This document shows, piece by piece, positions 33,000 through 44,283 of a stretch of 64,000 nucleotides of DNA. A program made the translations under genes and the position numbers. This DNA comes from Bathynomus jamesi (lineage: Eukaryota; Arthropoda; Malacostraca; Isopoda; Cirolanidae): positions 493,001 to 557,000 of the forward strand of contig JAJOZX010002362.1 in NCBI GenBank assembly GCA_023014485.1, written 5' to 3'. Within the stretch, counting starts at the first letter, position 1; the number at the start of each line of letters is the position of its first letter. The notes below the pieces were generated by a model, which saw only the letters and a list, made by a program, of their open reading frames with translations, did no database searches and was not told the origin of the DNA.

Positions 33000-34972
33000 G
33001 GCTTCTTTTTTATTTAAAATTTTACCTGTTCGGCAACTTATTCCCATATGCGAATAAAATCTAGCCCTGAGGAGCGCACGGTGCTGCCAATATAAGTACC
33101 AAGGAGACACCTTGGGCAGGTAAATAAATATACAACACCGCTACGCAACGAATCAGGAGTTCGATCCTTCGCTGAGAAAAAGCTACCTAAAGACATTTTG
33201 TTAATAAATAAATGCGAAAATCAGTATGATAAAAAAATTTTCTAACAACTTTGTAAATTTAAGTTTAAATTCTTTATTCATGGGACCCATTTCAGGTACC
33301 AGGAAATATTTTATATCTTTAGGCACTGAAATACAGGGAAGTTGAGGGCTATAAACATTATTTAAGAAAGATCTTATTAGTTTATCTACATATTGAACAG
33401 GAAAACTATTATTGGTAAAATATGATCTTAATTATTAAATTCATCGTTTAGTAAGGTAAAACTAGAGGTCAAATTATATCCTCTGAACAGAGAGTTTTAA
33501 TACACGACATCTTATAGTTAAAATCAGTAAAACTAAAGAAATTCATGCCCAAACCAGTAAAAGTGGGTTTCCTGTAAACTGATGTAGTAATAGAATCACC
33601 TTTTTCGAAATTAAAAGATCTAAAAAGGGAAGGGAGCCATTTTTCTCAGTTTCCATTGTATAAGTTATATTGGGGTGCAGAGAATTTAAGAAGTTAAAAA
33701 ATTGTTGCGCTTGTACAGCATTATCAAAAACAGCTATCGAGTCATCAACGAAGCGTCGATAGAAAATTGGTTTACAATGGGTGGGAGATTGTCTAAAAAT
33801 TACACTTTCTAAATGAGTCATAAAAAAAATCAGCTGATAAAGGTCCGACGGGTGATCCCATCCCAACACCATCAATTTGTTGGTAAACCTTATTATTGAA
33901 AGTAAAATAACATTGCTTAAAAACCAATTCTAAAAGTTCCTTAAAATAAGACCATGAAAAACCATGAAAACTATCATCAGAGCTAAAAACCCTATCTAAA
34001 ATAATGGCAATAGTTTCTGATACAGGTACATTCGTGAAAAGCGACTTTACATCAAAACTGACAAAAAACTTTTTGAATCGAAATTCTCACTAAGAAGATC
34101 TTTTTGAAATTCATAAGAGTTATTTATAGTATAAGCATTTTCGCAAAAGGTGACAGGAGACCAACAACAAATTTTGCCAATTGAAAGGTAGGTAAGTTAT
34201 ACGAAGCTAAAATAGGACGGAGAGGTGTTCCAACTTTATGGATTTTAGGCAAACAGTATAATTGAGCAAGATCAGAACCAGATACGAACAACTGAGAGTA
34301 AGTATCGTTTTTTATTATCTTTAAAGACTTTAATCGTGACAAAAATCTATTAACTTGGTCTTCCAACCTTAAAATGACTTTATTGACGGGTTCAAGAATT
34401 TGTTTGAATTTGCTAACATCACTTAGGATTTCATTAGTTTTATTTATGTAATCAGATTTATTCAAAATAACAACTCCGTTGCCCTTGTCCGGTCTAGTCA
34501 CAACAATCTCCTGGTTCTTTGCCAAATTCTTAATAACCTGCAAGTCACTCTTCTTAAATATGAAAGATTTAAATTTAAGGTTTCTAAGTTTGTGAAAAAA
34601 TTCATGAGTTAAATTAGCAAACTGACATTTAAAATTATTAAAATCACCGACATGGGGAACATTTTTCAAGCCATTAAAAAATTTTTCAAAGTAAAGAAAA
34701 AACGAAGGCTTATATATTTGAAATAACGGAAGCTTAAATTGCAAGCCAAGTGAGAGTAAAAACTTTTCCAGAGGGGAGAGGGTGTAACTAGAAAAATTCG
34801 AAATTACTTTATCAGAATTGAAAAAATTAGGTGAATTCAGGCCCAGGGCCTTTAACTTACGTTCATGAGTTTCAGAAATGGTAGAATGAAACTTTCAAGT
34901 TCACGTTGTACAAGAGAAATTATTAATAAATACTCCAACAACGAAAGGGTATTTTTAAGGGTAATTATATGA
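33000..34972 (-). pseudogene. PLE-A RT/GIY-YIG ORF, left arm, frameshifted
   Basis: Minus-strand copy of the right-arm ORF, broken at least near 34130 and 33820 and 33600, leaving ORFs 34124-34744 and 33543-33875. It retains RPDKGNGVVILNKSDY, YCLPKIHKVGTPLRPIL and FYRRFVDDSIAVF (RT motif C). The nuclease region in this arm preserves a better TYIGSTVR core than the right arm. Confidence 0.88.
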
Positions 34973-35048
34973 TTATAAAATCAAAATTTCAGACTCGCAT
35001 AATAAGTCGCTTGAGCATCATATAATTACCCTTAAAAATACCCTTTCG

Positions 35049-36683
35049 TTGTTGGAGTATTTATTAATAATTTCTCTTGTACAACGTGAACTTGAAAAGT
35101 TTCATTCTACCATTTCTGAAACTCATGAACGTAAGTTAAAGGCCCTGGGCCTGAATTCACCTAATTTTTTCAATTCTGATAAAGTAATTTCGAATTTTTC
35201 TAGTTACACCCTCTCCCCTCTGGAAAAGTTTTTACTCTCACTTGGCTTGCAATTTAAGCTTCCGTTATTTCAAATATATAAGCCTTCGTTTTTTCTTTAC
35301 TTTGAAAAATTTTTTAATGGCTTGAAAAATGTTCCCCATGTCGGTGATTTTAATAATTTTAAATGTCAGTTTGCTAATTTAACTCATGAATTTTTTCACA
35401 AACTTAGAAACCTTAAATTTAAATCTTTCATATTTAAGAAGAGTGACTTGCAGGTTATTAAGAATTTGGCAAAGAACCAGGAGATTGTTGTGACTAGACC
35501 GGACAAGGGCAACGGAGTTGTTATTTTGAATAAATCTGATTACATAAATAAAACTAATGAAATCCTAAGTGATGTTAGCAAATTCAAACAAATTCTTGAA
35601 CCCGTCAATAAAGTCATTTTAAGGTTGGAAGACCAAGTTAATAGATTTTTGTCACGATTAAAGTCTTTAAAGATAATAAAAAACGATACTTACTCTCAGT
35701 TGTTCGTATCTGGTTCTGATCTTGCTCAATTATACTGTTTGCCTAAAATCCATAAAGTTGGAACACCTCTCCGTCCTATTTTAGCTTCGTATAACTTACC
35801 TACCTTTCAATTGGCAAAATTTGTTGTTGGTCTCCTGTCACCTTTTGCGAAAAATGCTTATACTATAAATAACTCTTATGAATTTCAAAAAGATCTTCTT
35901 AGTGAGAATTTCGATTCAAAAAAGTTTTTTGTCAGTTTTGATGTAAAGTCGCTTTTCACGAATGTACCTGTATCAGAAACTATTGCCATTATTTTAGATA
36001 GGGTTTTTAGCTCTGATGATAGTTTTCATGGTTTTTCATGGTCTTATTTTAAGGAACTTTTAGAATTGGTTTTTAAGCAATGTTATTTTACTTTCAATAA
36101 TAAGGTTTACCAACAAATTGATGGTGTTGGGATGGGATCACCCGTCGGACCTTTATCAGCTGATTTTTTTATGACTCATTTAGAAAGTGTAATTTTTAGA
36201 CAATCTCCCACCCATTGTAAACCAATTTTCTATCGACGCTTCGTTGATGACTCGATAGCTGTTTTTGATAATGCTGTACAAGCGCAACAATTTTTTAACT
36301 TCTTAAATTCTCTGCACCCCAATATAACTTATACAATGGAAACTGAGAAAAATGGCTCCCTTCCCTTTTTAGATCTTTTAATTTCGAAAAAAGGTGATTC
36401 TATTACTACATCAGTTTACAGGAAACCCACTTTTACTGGTTTGGGCATGAATTTCTTTAGTTTTACTGATTTTAACTATAAGATGTCGTGTATTAAAACT
36501 CTCTTGTTCAGAGGATATAATTTGACCTCTAGTTTTACCTTACTAAACGATGAATTTAATAATTTAAGATCATATTTTACCAATAATAGTTTTCCTGTTC
36601 AATATGTAGATAAACTAATAAGATCTTTCTTAAATAATGTTTATAGCCCTCAACTTCCTGTATTTCAGTGCCTAAAGATATAA
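35049..36683 (+). CDS. PLE-A reverse transcriptase, 5'-truncated long ORF (about 544 codons)
   Basis: An uninterrupted frame with no good ATG at its start, because the element is cut off at the palindrome centre. PLE-type RT landmarks in order: RPDKGNGVVIL (residues 150-160), YCLPKIHK (229-236), motif A FVSFDVKSLFTNVP (294-307), motif B GMGSPVGPLSA (361-371), motif C RRFVDDS (396-402), and FLDLL (440-444). It ends QCLKI, where the frame shifts by one base into the nuclease part at the overlapping next ORF. The same shift is present in the left arm, so it predates the dimer. The RT is intact as far as can be seen, but lacks its 5' end and an in-frame nuclease. Confidence 0.88.
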   Translation: MLEYLLIISLVQRELEKFHSTISETHERKLKALGLNSPNFFNSDKVISNFSSYTLSPLEKFLLSLGLQFKLPLFQIYKPSFFLYFEKFFNGLKNVPHVGDFNNFKCQFANLTHEFFHKLRNLKFKSFIFKKSDLQVIKNLAKNQEIVVTRPDKGNGVVILNKSDYINKTNEILSDVSKFKQILEPVNKVILRLEDQVNRFLSRLKSLKIIKNDTYSQLFVSGSDLAQLYCLPKIHKVGTPLRPILASYNLPTFQLAKFVVGLLSPFAKNAYTINNSYEFQKDLLSENFDSKKFFVSFDVKSLFTNVPVSETIAIILDRVFSSDDSFHGFSWSYFKELLELVFKQCYFTFNNKVYQQIDGVGMGSPVGPLSADFFMTHLESVIFRQSPTHCKPIFYRRFVDDSIAVFDNAVQAQQFFNFLNSLHPNITYTMETEKNGSLPFLDLLISKKGDSITTSVYRKPTFTGLGMNFFSFTDFNYKMSCIKTLLFRGYNLTSSFTLLNDEFNNLRSYFTNNSFPVQYVDKLIRSFLNNVYSPQLPVFQCLKI

Positions 36684-37135
36684 AATATTTCCTGGTACCT
36701 GAAATGGGTCCCATGAATAAAGAATTTAAACTTAAATTTACAAAGTTGTTAAGAAAATTTTTTTATCATACTGATTTTCGCATTATATTTATTAACAAAA
36801 TGTCTTTAGGTAGCTTTTTCTCAGCGAAGGATCGAACTCCTGATTCGTTGCGTAGCGGTGTTGTATATTTATTTACCTGCCCAAGGTGTCTCCTTGGTAC
36901 TTATTGGCAGCACCGTGCGCTCCCTCAGGCTAGATTTTATTCGCATATGGGAATAAGTTGCCGAACAGGTAAAATTTTAAATAAAAAAGAAGCCTTAGTA
37001 TTCGGGAACATAGTATAAAATGTAAAACTGATGTCACTTTAGATAATTTTAAAATTCTCGGTTGTAATTCTTGTCCTAACTCACTTAGAATTTTGGAATC
37101 TCTTTATATTAAAACATTGACCCCTTCTCTAAACG
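36668..37135 (+). pseudogene. PLE-A linker and GIY-YIG nuclease, frameshifted
   Basis: Follows the RT in another frame: KDIKYFLVPEMGPMNKEF, then SGVVYLFTCPRCLLGTY. A two-base loss compared with the left arm destroys the YIGST core, and another indel restores ARFYSHMGISCRTGK, before the frame fails again near 36998. The GVVY...TY start and the later RTGK match GIY-YIG order. Inactive in this copy. Confidence 0.85.
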
Positions 37136-37554
37136 TGGATTCCTCAGCTGTCCCTCTAAATTTTTTATAATCCCCCCTCCCCCCTCCCCAATTTTTTATA
37201 ATCCCCCCTCCCCTAACTTATAACTCCAACCGCCCAACCCATAGCTTGTTTCCTGTTTTGTTTTGTTTTAAATTACTCGTGCCTCGGAACCAGCATTGAA
37301 AGGTTCGTAGTGTTAATTATTCCATTGTATTAGTGTTAATTATTCCAGTGTACTAATTTCAAATTTACTATATGTAATTTAAAAATAGCTTTTAAATTTC
37401 TTGTAATTTTATATGTAAATTTTTATAACTTTGAATTTAACCCTCTTCTTTTAGTCTTTTTAAAATTTGTTTTTAATGAATAGGTTTTATAGAAATTATT
37501 TTGTCTTGTTCACATTTATTTATTGATTCTAATTTCATATTGTTATTATCTAGC

Positions 37555-37579
37555 CTGATGATGAGCGTATTGCTCGAAA
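37555..37579 (+). ncRNA. Hammerhead-like motif in PLE-A tail
   Basis: CTGATGA (37555-37561), one T, stem GAGC/GCTC with loop GTATT (37563-37575), then GAAA (37576-37579), followed by CGTTGCGC. The tail palindrome at 7.0 kb carries CTGAAGA here, a change at the position that is free in the hammerhead consensus. The minus-strand equivalent lies near 32412-32436. One unpaired extra base follows CTGANGA, and a short stem III is not obvious. Confidence 0.45.
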
Positions 37580-37639
37580 CGTTGCGCATTAAAGAAGACT
37601 TTTCATGGCATTTACATTCCTCCTTGTCATTGGATTTCT

Positions 37640-37641
<2 letters not shown>

Positions 37642-37678
<37 letters not shown>
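37642..37678. repeat. (TA)n microsatellite
   Basis: Borders the right outer end of the PLE-A dimer and the left end of the next foldback element. Confidence 0.95.
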
Positions 37679-37682
<4 letters not shown>

Positions 37683-37942
37683 CCGTGCATGGAACAAGGA
37701 ACTCTTCTGGGAAAATCAAATCCACTATAGTCCGATTAAGTAATGGTAAATGACAAACACTACAGTTTTTTCTTTGGAGCAAGTGTAGTTTACGTTCCCC
37801 TGTGGTGCCTAATGTAGTTTATGTTCCCATACATTATCCTAGTGTAGTTTACGTTCCCCAACTTTATTCGCGCGTACCTACTCAAATATTTAATAAAACG
37901 TTAAAACTAACGAAAATATTACGACTTAACCTAACCAATCGT

Positions 37943-37989
<47 letters not shown>

Positions 37990-38419
37990 ACGATTGGTTA
38001 CGTTAAGTCGTAATAGTTTTGTTAGTTTTAACGTTTTATTTGATGGATTCATTTAAAAAATGTCTCCTAAAGATCCTAGTGTAGGTTACGTTTCCAAACT
38101 TTGACCTAGTGTAGTTTGTGTCCCCTTTTGCGTCAGGGGAACGCAAAGTACACTTGCTCTTTTTCTTTTTCATGATGTTAGCCCGACGTGGCCAACGGGT
38201 CACTCGCAAAGAGCCCCCAAAAATATAGCTTCCCTCACCAGCGCAGATAGGATCCAGCTTTGGGACAGGACCTAGGGGTTACAGCTACACCTGGCCTACT
38301 ATATCCAGAACTTCAATATAAGCAAAAGACTCGTGTTTGTGATTTACCATTACTTATTCGGACAGTAGTGGATTTGATTTTCCCAAAAGAGTTAGTTCCT
38401 TGTCCCATGCACGGTCTGT
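37679..38419. mobile_element. Foldback element with about 90-bp arms, host of a second foldback element
   Basis: CAGACCGTGCATGGAACAAG (then GAACTCTTCTGGGAAAATC) and complement pair at the two ends, extending to TAATGGTAAATGACAAACAC. Inside lies the 384-bp GTAGTTTACGTTCCCC foldback element. The rest (38160-38330) holds GC-richer text without an ORF. Confidence 0.85.
37776..38159. mobile_element. Foldback element of GTAGTTTACGTTCCCC family, uninterrupted copy
   Basis: Same ends (GGAGCAAGTGTAGTTTACGT) and inner blocks as 13361-14681, including AACGTTAAAACTAACGAAAA, TTACGACTTAACCTAACC and a central (TA)n. It is 384 bp and non-coding, and gives the empty structure against which the Tc1 insertion of the other copy is recognised. 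Confidence 0.85.
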
Positions 38420-38457
38420 GTGTATCATGAAAGAGCCTCAAGACCATTCTGAGTTCA

Positions 38458-38460
<3 letters not shown>

Positions 38461-38518
<58 letters not shown>

Positions 38519-38526
38519 TATATATA
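38461..38526. repeat. (TA)n microsatellite
   Basis: A TA run. 38527-38770 is AT-rich spacer with no recognised feature. Confidence 0.95.
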
Positions 38527-38774
38527 AAATTCGAATCACGTAAAGAACGTTTTATTTCTCTTCGCTGTTAATCTTGTGCATATTTAATTTCAATACTCTA
38601 CACAGGATTTTTATACTTCCATTTATTATTACTCTTCTTAAAATATAAATTCTGACAGAAATTTATATGAAATTATAGTGCATATATTCACTGACCTAAA
38701 TGTCAAAAGTATTTGGAACACGCAAACTACTGTATATATCTTAATTGTGGTAATTTAAAAGTTTAATGAAGCAT

Positions 38775-38823
38775 ATATTTTTATATATATATATATAACC
38801 TTTGCTTATATATATATAATATA

Positions 38824-38864
<41 letters not shown>

Positions 38865-38890
38865 CTTTGCTTATATATATATATATATAT

Positions 38891-38921
<31 letters not shown>

Positions 38922-38996
38922 GTATATATATAGTTATATATATATATATATATATATATATAGATATATATATATATTATATATATATAATATATA
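38775..38996. repeat. Compound (TA)n with AACCTTTGCTTATATA repeats
   Basis: TA tracts are interspersed with two copies of AACCTTTGCTTATATATA, and a third copy lies at about 39242, beyond the following foldback element. Confidence 0.8.
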
Positions 38997-39224
38997 TATG
39001 GTACTTTTGCATTATCCTCCCAACACTAATTTTTTTTTATAATGGAAGGAAAATAAAGTACGTTAGCAAAACACTTGCGGCGGGCTGTTTTTAACCTAAC
39101 CTAACCTAACCTAATCCCAACACTAATTTTTGTTATAATGGAAGGAAAATAAAGTACCATAACCAAAACCAAACCAACATTATATAAAAAAATTAGTGTT
39201 GGGAGGATAATGCAAAAGAACCAT
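38997..39224. mobile_element. Foldback MITE with interstitial CCTAA repeats
   Basis: TGGTACTTTTGCATTATCCT and its near complement form the ends. CCCAACACTAATTTTT and TATAATGGAAGGAAAATAAA each occur twice in direct orientation and again inverted at the right. Between them is TTTTTAACCTAACC continuing as about five CCTAA units, the arthropod telomere unit in short form. Confidence 0.75.
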
Positions 39225-39279
39225 ATATATATATATATATAAAACCTTTGCTTATATATATATATAATGTAATTTTCTC

Positions 39280-40157
39280 AAGTCCGCGTAATGCCTTAAG
39301 TTAAAGTGAACTAATCACATACAACTGATACTCTTTTCCTTTACAAGGCTACAAATTTTTATTTTCAAGATAACTAAAATGCCATTAGTCTTCCAGGGTA
39401 GGGTGGTATCCTCTTTCATGGAAGCTTATTTACTGGTAACCTGACTCGAGACCTCAGGGCAGACACCTTTTATAATCTGAAGACAAGTAGTTCTGCGGAA
39501 ATATTTCCCGGTTAGGGGAACTATACGGAATTTTCAAGTTAAAAGGATCAACCATCCTACTATCCAGACTATGAATGAACCCTTTTCAGAGCTTGTGTAC
39601 TTTCTTGTAAATTTGTAAATGGTCTCTTTCCACTCTTGGTCATTCCCATTTCACTGTTTACCCAAAAGTGAGAAATCAGCGAGTGGGAATATATAAAGGA
39701 TGCATTTCTCAAATCGATCCCTTCTGATGTAAAAAAAGATATGTTCCTTTAATCTTTTTCAATGAAAATACCCCTTGAATCAGTCATTTTATAACAGTAA
39801 CGGTCTCACTTTACCCATTCCCAAATCGGGAAACATCTTCCCCAAACTAGGAATTTCCATTTCGCGCATTCTCTACACTCGCCGGCCCGTGGATAAGAAT
39901 GGGAATGACAACGAGGGGAAAATAATCCCGTATCCTTTACCCCCTCTCAGTTTAAGCTACCTTCCACCACAGCAACTTTAAAATCAAATATTTTTATATT
40001 TTTCTTATTATAACACACTCTAAATTTTACACCATACGACAGGAAAGTCTATACGCATCATCTACCCTAACATAACATTTGTATTAATTTTACCCCATTA
40101 TACACCCTTCATATACAATTCATAACACGCAAAACCGTGTTATTCATGGTCTGTCAT
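39280..40157. other. Unique-looking spacer, no recognised gene
   Basis: The least repetitive stretch of the region. The only ORF of note is 39775-39981 (68 codons, Pro/Leu-rich end), which I cannot assign. No splice-bounded exon was convincing. Confidence 0.4.
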
Positions 40158-40434
40158 GTAGGTTATCTCCCCCCCCACCAATTTTGACAGAATATTTTCG
40201 TTAAAACTAACGAAAATATCACGACTTAACCTAACCAATTATCAAGGGCGTACAGTTGATCTATTATTAATTATAACATTGTTTGTTTCTGGAATAGTAT
40301 TTACTATTTACTAATAGATCAACTGTACGCCCTTGATAATTGATTAGGTTAAGTCGTGATATTTTCGTTAGTTTTAACGAAAATATTCTGTCAAAATTGG
40401 TGTGTGTGTGGGGGGGGGGGGTGAGATAACCTAC
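40158..40434. mobile_element. Foldback element with AACCTAACC core, fourth locus
   Basis: GTAGGTTATCTCCCCCCCCA and complement at the ends; CCAATTTTGACAGAATATTT, then TTAAAACTAACGAAAATATC and ACGACTTAACCTAACC in the arms; AAGGGCGTACAGTTGATC near the centre. The inner block TAACGAAAATATC...GGGCGTACAGTT is shared with the element at 12.8 kb. Confidence 0.85.
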
Positions 40435-40615
40435 AAGTACCCAAAAATATTTCAATCAAATGTTTTTCTTTTGAACTTCTTTTCCGAAACATTTACACTT
40501 CTTGAAACTTTTTTTTTTTTAATCTTGGAGAAATGTCTCTTCTATTATATATCGCTCTTGGATTAAGGGTAAACTCGTTATTTCAGCAAAACACTCAAAA
40601 TAATAATGTTTCGTA

Positions 40616-40641
40616 TATATATATATATATATATATATATT
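40616..40641. repeat. (TA)n microsatellite
   Basis: A short TA run. 40435-41048 otherwise contains AT-rich spacer with repeated TTACATTA/TTACGTTA-type text near 40985-41030 and no gene. Confidence 0.9.
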
Positions 40642-41048
40642 TCACTTATATGTATACGAGCCTCGTATACATACATACGCACGAAAAAACACACGCGGAG
40701 CGCGTGCTTATACTGTACATACGTACATATATTTTTTTTAATATTATTTTTATTTAAAATGTTTTAACCTTGTTATTAATATTTACCGTGACTCTGAATT
40801 AAATTTTAATGTTTTTGATACAATAATTTTTAACAGCTTTGAAATTCATCAAGGGATTTAATTTTAGTAGGATTAAATCCAAATCTTCAGAACATATAAC
40901 AAATCACATACTGATCATATACACTGAAAACTACCATGTCTGCATTTCAACTAAAAAATAGGTATGTTTTATTATGCCATACTGCATTACATTACGCTAT
41001 TTTACATTATTTGGCGTTATATTACGTTATACTGTGCTATATATTATA

Positions 41049-41344
41049 CAGGGTGTTCGGAAAGTCACTGTGCACTTATATAATCGAGATCGTCCACTCA
41101 CGCTTGATGACCTGAAAACTGCAATAACTGCGTACATAAGGTCCATTTCAAAAGAAGAACTGACAAAGGTGTTTCAAAATAAAATAAGACGGGTCCAGGC
41201 CTGTATTGCTCTTAAAGGACATCACTTTCAACACCTTTTATAAGTTCTGATGGTCCCATCCATAACCTCTATCATATATGCAATGTTATACTATTGTATG
41301 CTATTAAATAAATATAAGTGCACAGTGACTTTCCGAACACCCTG
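41049..41344 (+). mobile_element. 296-bp MITE derived from a DD41D-type transposase 3' end
   Basis: CAGGGTGTTCGGAAAGTCAC and complement, with TA borders. Between them a 48-codon transposase tail survives: LTLDDLKTAITAYIRSISKE then VQACIALKGHHFQHLL and stop at 41241-41243. The deletion left only the last helices and the ends needed for mobilisation. Confidence 0.9.
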
Positions 41345-41368
41345 TATTATATTGTACTATTTATTATA

Positions 41369-41456
41369 CAGGTTGATCCAAAAACGTATTCCCAAAAATA
41401 AGTCGTCATAAGTTAATTTTGGAGAACACTTTTTCGGATTACCCTGCATATTATAT
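41369..41456. mobile_element. Very short MITE, 88 bp
   Basis: CAGGTTGATCCAAAAACG at the left and TTTTTCGGATTACCCTG at the right form imperfect inverted ends, with TA to the left. Non-coding. Confidence 0.55.
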
Positions 41457-41463
41457 AATATCT

Positions 41464-41680
41464 ATTATAGTGGTTAGACGCTGAGCTGCTGATCAGAAGC
41501 TGGTGGATCGAGTTTCGGCTGGGACTTTGTGATTCAAGACTTCCTTGGCGAGTGGAGGTTCGGACTCTACGTTAAGCTCTAGGTCCAAGGTGGGGCTAAA
41601 AGCTTGACCTTCGTCAAAATGAACAATTCGAGCAGAATCAAAACCACGGTTAACCAAGATTCTTAAAACAGTTTAAGCAG
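41464..41680 (+). repeat. tRNA-derived SINE, type 3
   Basis: Head TAGTGGTTAGACGCTGAGCT (A box) and GGTGGATCGAGTTTCGGC (B box, weak). The body is related to 54311-54497, with shared 3' domain GACCTTCGTCAAAATGAACA, then ATTCGAGCAGAATCAAAACC and GGTTAACC. No poly(A) tail is obvious. Confidence 0.75.
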
Positions 41681-42430
41681 TTTCAGTATTACATTATACT
41701 GTATTATTATATTAAATACTGAATATTATAATATATTATAATATAGAGTATATTACTAATTTCTGAGGGAATGAAATGTGAAGGCACCTTTTCAGCATGA
41801 CTCAAATTATCTTATACCAAATTACCTCGTGGTATATTCATTCATTTGACATGTCGGAAGACTGAACTTTTTTTTAAACAATTGTTTAATTAAATATGAA
41901 CACACACACACACGTCAGTAAGTATAAACGAGCATGGAATGCTATTGAAGGTTAAATAATTGCTTTCAACGAAATAAAAAAAATTGAAAATAAGGGTCAC
42001 ATCACCAGGCAACAAATAAAGCGTGTAATTTTGAGTATTTTGTTGAATTAGTGGTTTCACTTTTAGTCCAAAAGCAATAAAGGGAAACAGAAGTCGTTTT
42101 TACTGCGAAGGACAGTACCAAATTACTACGTTCTCCATCATTACCTAATCATGAATTGACTCTATCCAATTAACTTGACAACACCACGTATTCGTTACAT
42201 TTTTTAAAGTATGAAAGTTTCAAACTCTTTTCTCATCATTAAAAATTTATGCGAAACGTCAAAGTTTCTAAACTCTATTTTTATAGTAATTTTCTCACTT
42301 TGAAGCCAACAAGACTTTTAAGACTTTTCCTCGCGGTTTTAATGTCCTGATTGCGTGTTTGTTCGTTCAGTAGCAATTCATCAATGACGATGTAAATTCT
42401 GGTTGAGGGCGCATTATTTGAAAATGCTGT
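41681..42430. other. AT-rich spacer, no recognised gene
   Basis: Contains a short CA run near 41901 but no gene or identifiable transposon end. Confidence 0.4.
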
Positions 42431-42439
42431 TCTCGGTGA

Positions 42440-43410
42440 ATGAACGAGGAAGTCATCCCAGTCACACCTCATGGGCCAGATATGCAAAATATCGTCGTTC
42501 AGTTAAATAATCAAATCCTCTCCATTAAGTTTACTTTGGAAGTGGAACGAAACAACTCAATCCCGTTTTTGGATATACGTGTGCATAAAGAGAGCCCAGG
42601 TTTTAAGTTTAGTATTTATCGGAAAAAACAAACAATTTCTCGTATGTATACTTTTATTCCGGACAGGACACCCCCATTAAGAAAGCCATATTCTCTTCTA
42701 TGTTTCTCTGCGCTCTTAGGATCGCCAGCCCAGACTACATGGATGCTGAGTTCGAAAAGTTAGCAAGGCAAAACGCACCTTCTATCGTGCCCTCGCACTT
42801 TGTCGAAGAATATTTTAGTATTCCTATCCGAGGCTTTTTAGGCACTGCTAATGTACTTAAACTTTTGAACATTAATGTAGTATTTTCATGCGACAATATT
42901 GCGAAAAATGTCATAATAAAGAATAGTCCTACCAATTACTCAGGCATTATCTATAAAATTGGTTGTAAACGACCTTTTACAGTTGTCAGACGGAAAAGAT
43001 ATGAACACGCATCAATATTCCATTGGAACGGAACAGTCCCCTTTTTGTCCATTTGTTCGAGTTGTCTCAATGTATTGATTGGAATAATTCTTCAATTTTG
43101 TTTCACTCAAGCAACATTGTTAATAGAAACATTCTTGAGTCTGCCATCATTCAACTTACAAACATTTTGAAACCTTAGCCAGGGTCTTTTTTCGCTCGAT
43201 CCTGTTATTTTGAATTCTTTCAGATCAGATTTAGATAAGGGCAAAGGGCCAAAACTCTGGTAGCTTTTCCACATGGACTGTATGCTCCTCCCCCAATATT
43301 CTCTGCACCAATCTGAACTGGATATACTATCTCGATCTTGTTATTAATTTAAGTGTTCTGAGGATGTCATTAGACGAAAGAGCTTGAGCACTACCTCGTA
43401 TTTTAATTTT
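42440..43410 (+). mobile_element. Penelope-like element family C, 5'-truncated single copy
   Basis: Starts inside the RT just before the thumb: IKFTLEVERNNSIPFLDIRV, then FSIYRKK. A frameshift near 42690 leads to MFLCALRIASPDYMDAEFEK and the linker NIAKNVIIKNSP, followed by the start of the nuclease (SGIIYKIGCK), which is internally deleted. FHSSNIVNRNILESAIIQL survives in another frame. The tail with its hammerhead-like motif follows. Unlike families A and B, this copy is not a palindrome. Confidence 0.85.
43359..43380 (+). ncRNA. Hammerhead-like motif in PLE-C tail
   Basis: CTGAGGA (43359-43365), one T, stem GTC/GAC with loop ATTA (43367-43376), then GAAA (43377-43380). Same order and the same single extra base as in PLE-A and PLE-B, although primary sequence of the stem and surroundings is different. 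Confidence 0.4.
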
Positions 43411-43485
43411 CCTTCGTAGTTATTTTCATCATAAATATTATTCACGTATTACCTTCGTGAAATAATTTTCATATATATATATATA

Positions 43486-44056
43486 CAGGGTGTCCGAGAA
43501 TTATCTGTACAATTTTTGGCTGTTATTAAAAGTCAACCATGAAGTGTAGAAATTCCAGTGTTTGTCCCATTTTACAGAGAATCTCATTAAGTTTTTTCTG
43601 ATACCACGTTTTGACAAGTTTTTTAGAAATGTACGCGGGTGACAGACATTGATGATTTAAAAGCAAGAATCACAGCTGCTATTGAGCGAATTGATGTGGA
43701 TATGCTGCAGCGTACATGGCAACATTTGGAGTATCGATTGGATGTTTTGCGAATCACTAATGGTGCACATATCGAATGTTTGTAACAACGTTACTTTAAT
43801 AAAAGAAACTTTTGAAAATACAGATTCTAAATAATCTTGTTTAAGAATTTTACGTGTTATCAAGAATTTTATTAAAAGATGAAATTGTACCGATAATGTT
43901 CGGACACACTGGAATTTCTAAAAAACTTGTCAAAACTTGGTATCAGAAAAAACTTAATGAGATTCTCTGTAAAATGGGACAAACTGGAATTTCTACACTT
44001 CATGGTTGACTTTTAATAACAGCCAAAAATTGTACAGATAATTCTCGGACACCCTG
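43486..44056 (+). mobile_element. DD41D-type element remnant with about 150-bp inverted arms
   Basis: CAGGGTGTCCGAGAATTATC (then TGTACAATTTTTGGC) and complement at the ends. The arms contain GTCAACCATGAAGTGTAG and GTCCCATTTTACAGAGAATC. Inside, a 48-codon transposase end remains on the plus strand: VTDIDDLKARITAAIER, then YRLDVLRITNGAHIECL. An internal GTTCGGACACACTG near 43900 looks like a nested old terminus. Confidence 0.87.
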
Positions 44057-44102
44057 TATATATATATAAATAAAGATGTTCACGCCTTTAGTGTGAATTT
44101 CA

Positions 44103-44138
<36 letters not shown>

Positions 44139-44283
44139 GGATGCAACGGGTAGCGCTTTTACCGGGTAATTGGGTACGGGTACCCGAAGTATAATACCCG
44201 ATCGGGTATTGAAGACGTTCAAAAATTTGTTAGTTTAGTACCGCGACTTATTAACTGTATGCAGTTCAAGCACTTGGCTTTAC

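Larger units (their letters stand above)
32308..37641. mobile_element. Head-to-head dimer of Penelope-like element family A
   Basis: A 5.3-kb palindrome. The minus-strand arm spans 32308 to about 34972 and the plus-strand arm about 35015 to 37641. They meet at a 42-base unmatched spacer that follows ...GGTAATTATATGAT. Outer ends are both the 3' tail (AATGACAAGGAGGAATGTAA / its complement). Arms match closely but differ by scattered small indels, and each carries its own frameshifts. (TA)n flanks both ends. This is the longest element in the window. Confidence 0.93.

Noticed and set aside
38867..39094. Ile-Tyr and Cys-Val repeat ORFs over microsatellites (here and at many TA or CA tracts)
   Set aside because: They are frames through (TA)n or (TG)n with no other protein-like sequence.
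39090..39116. Telomere or internal telomeric array
   Set aside because: Only about five CCTAA units, embedded in a foldback element with MITE-like ends.
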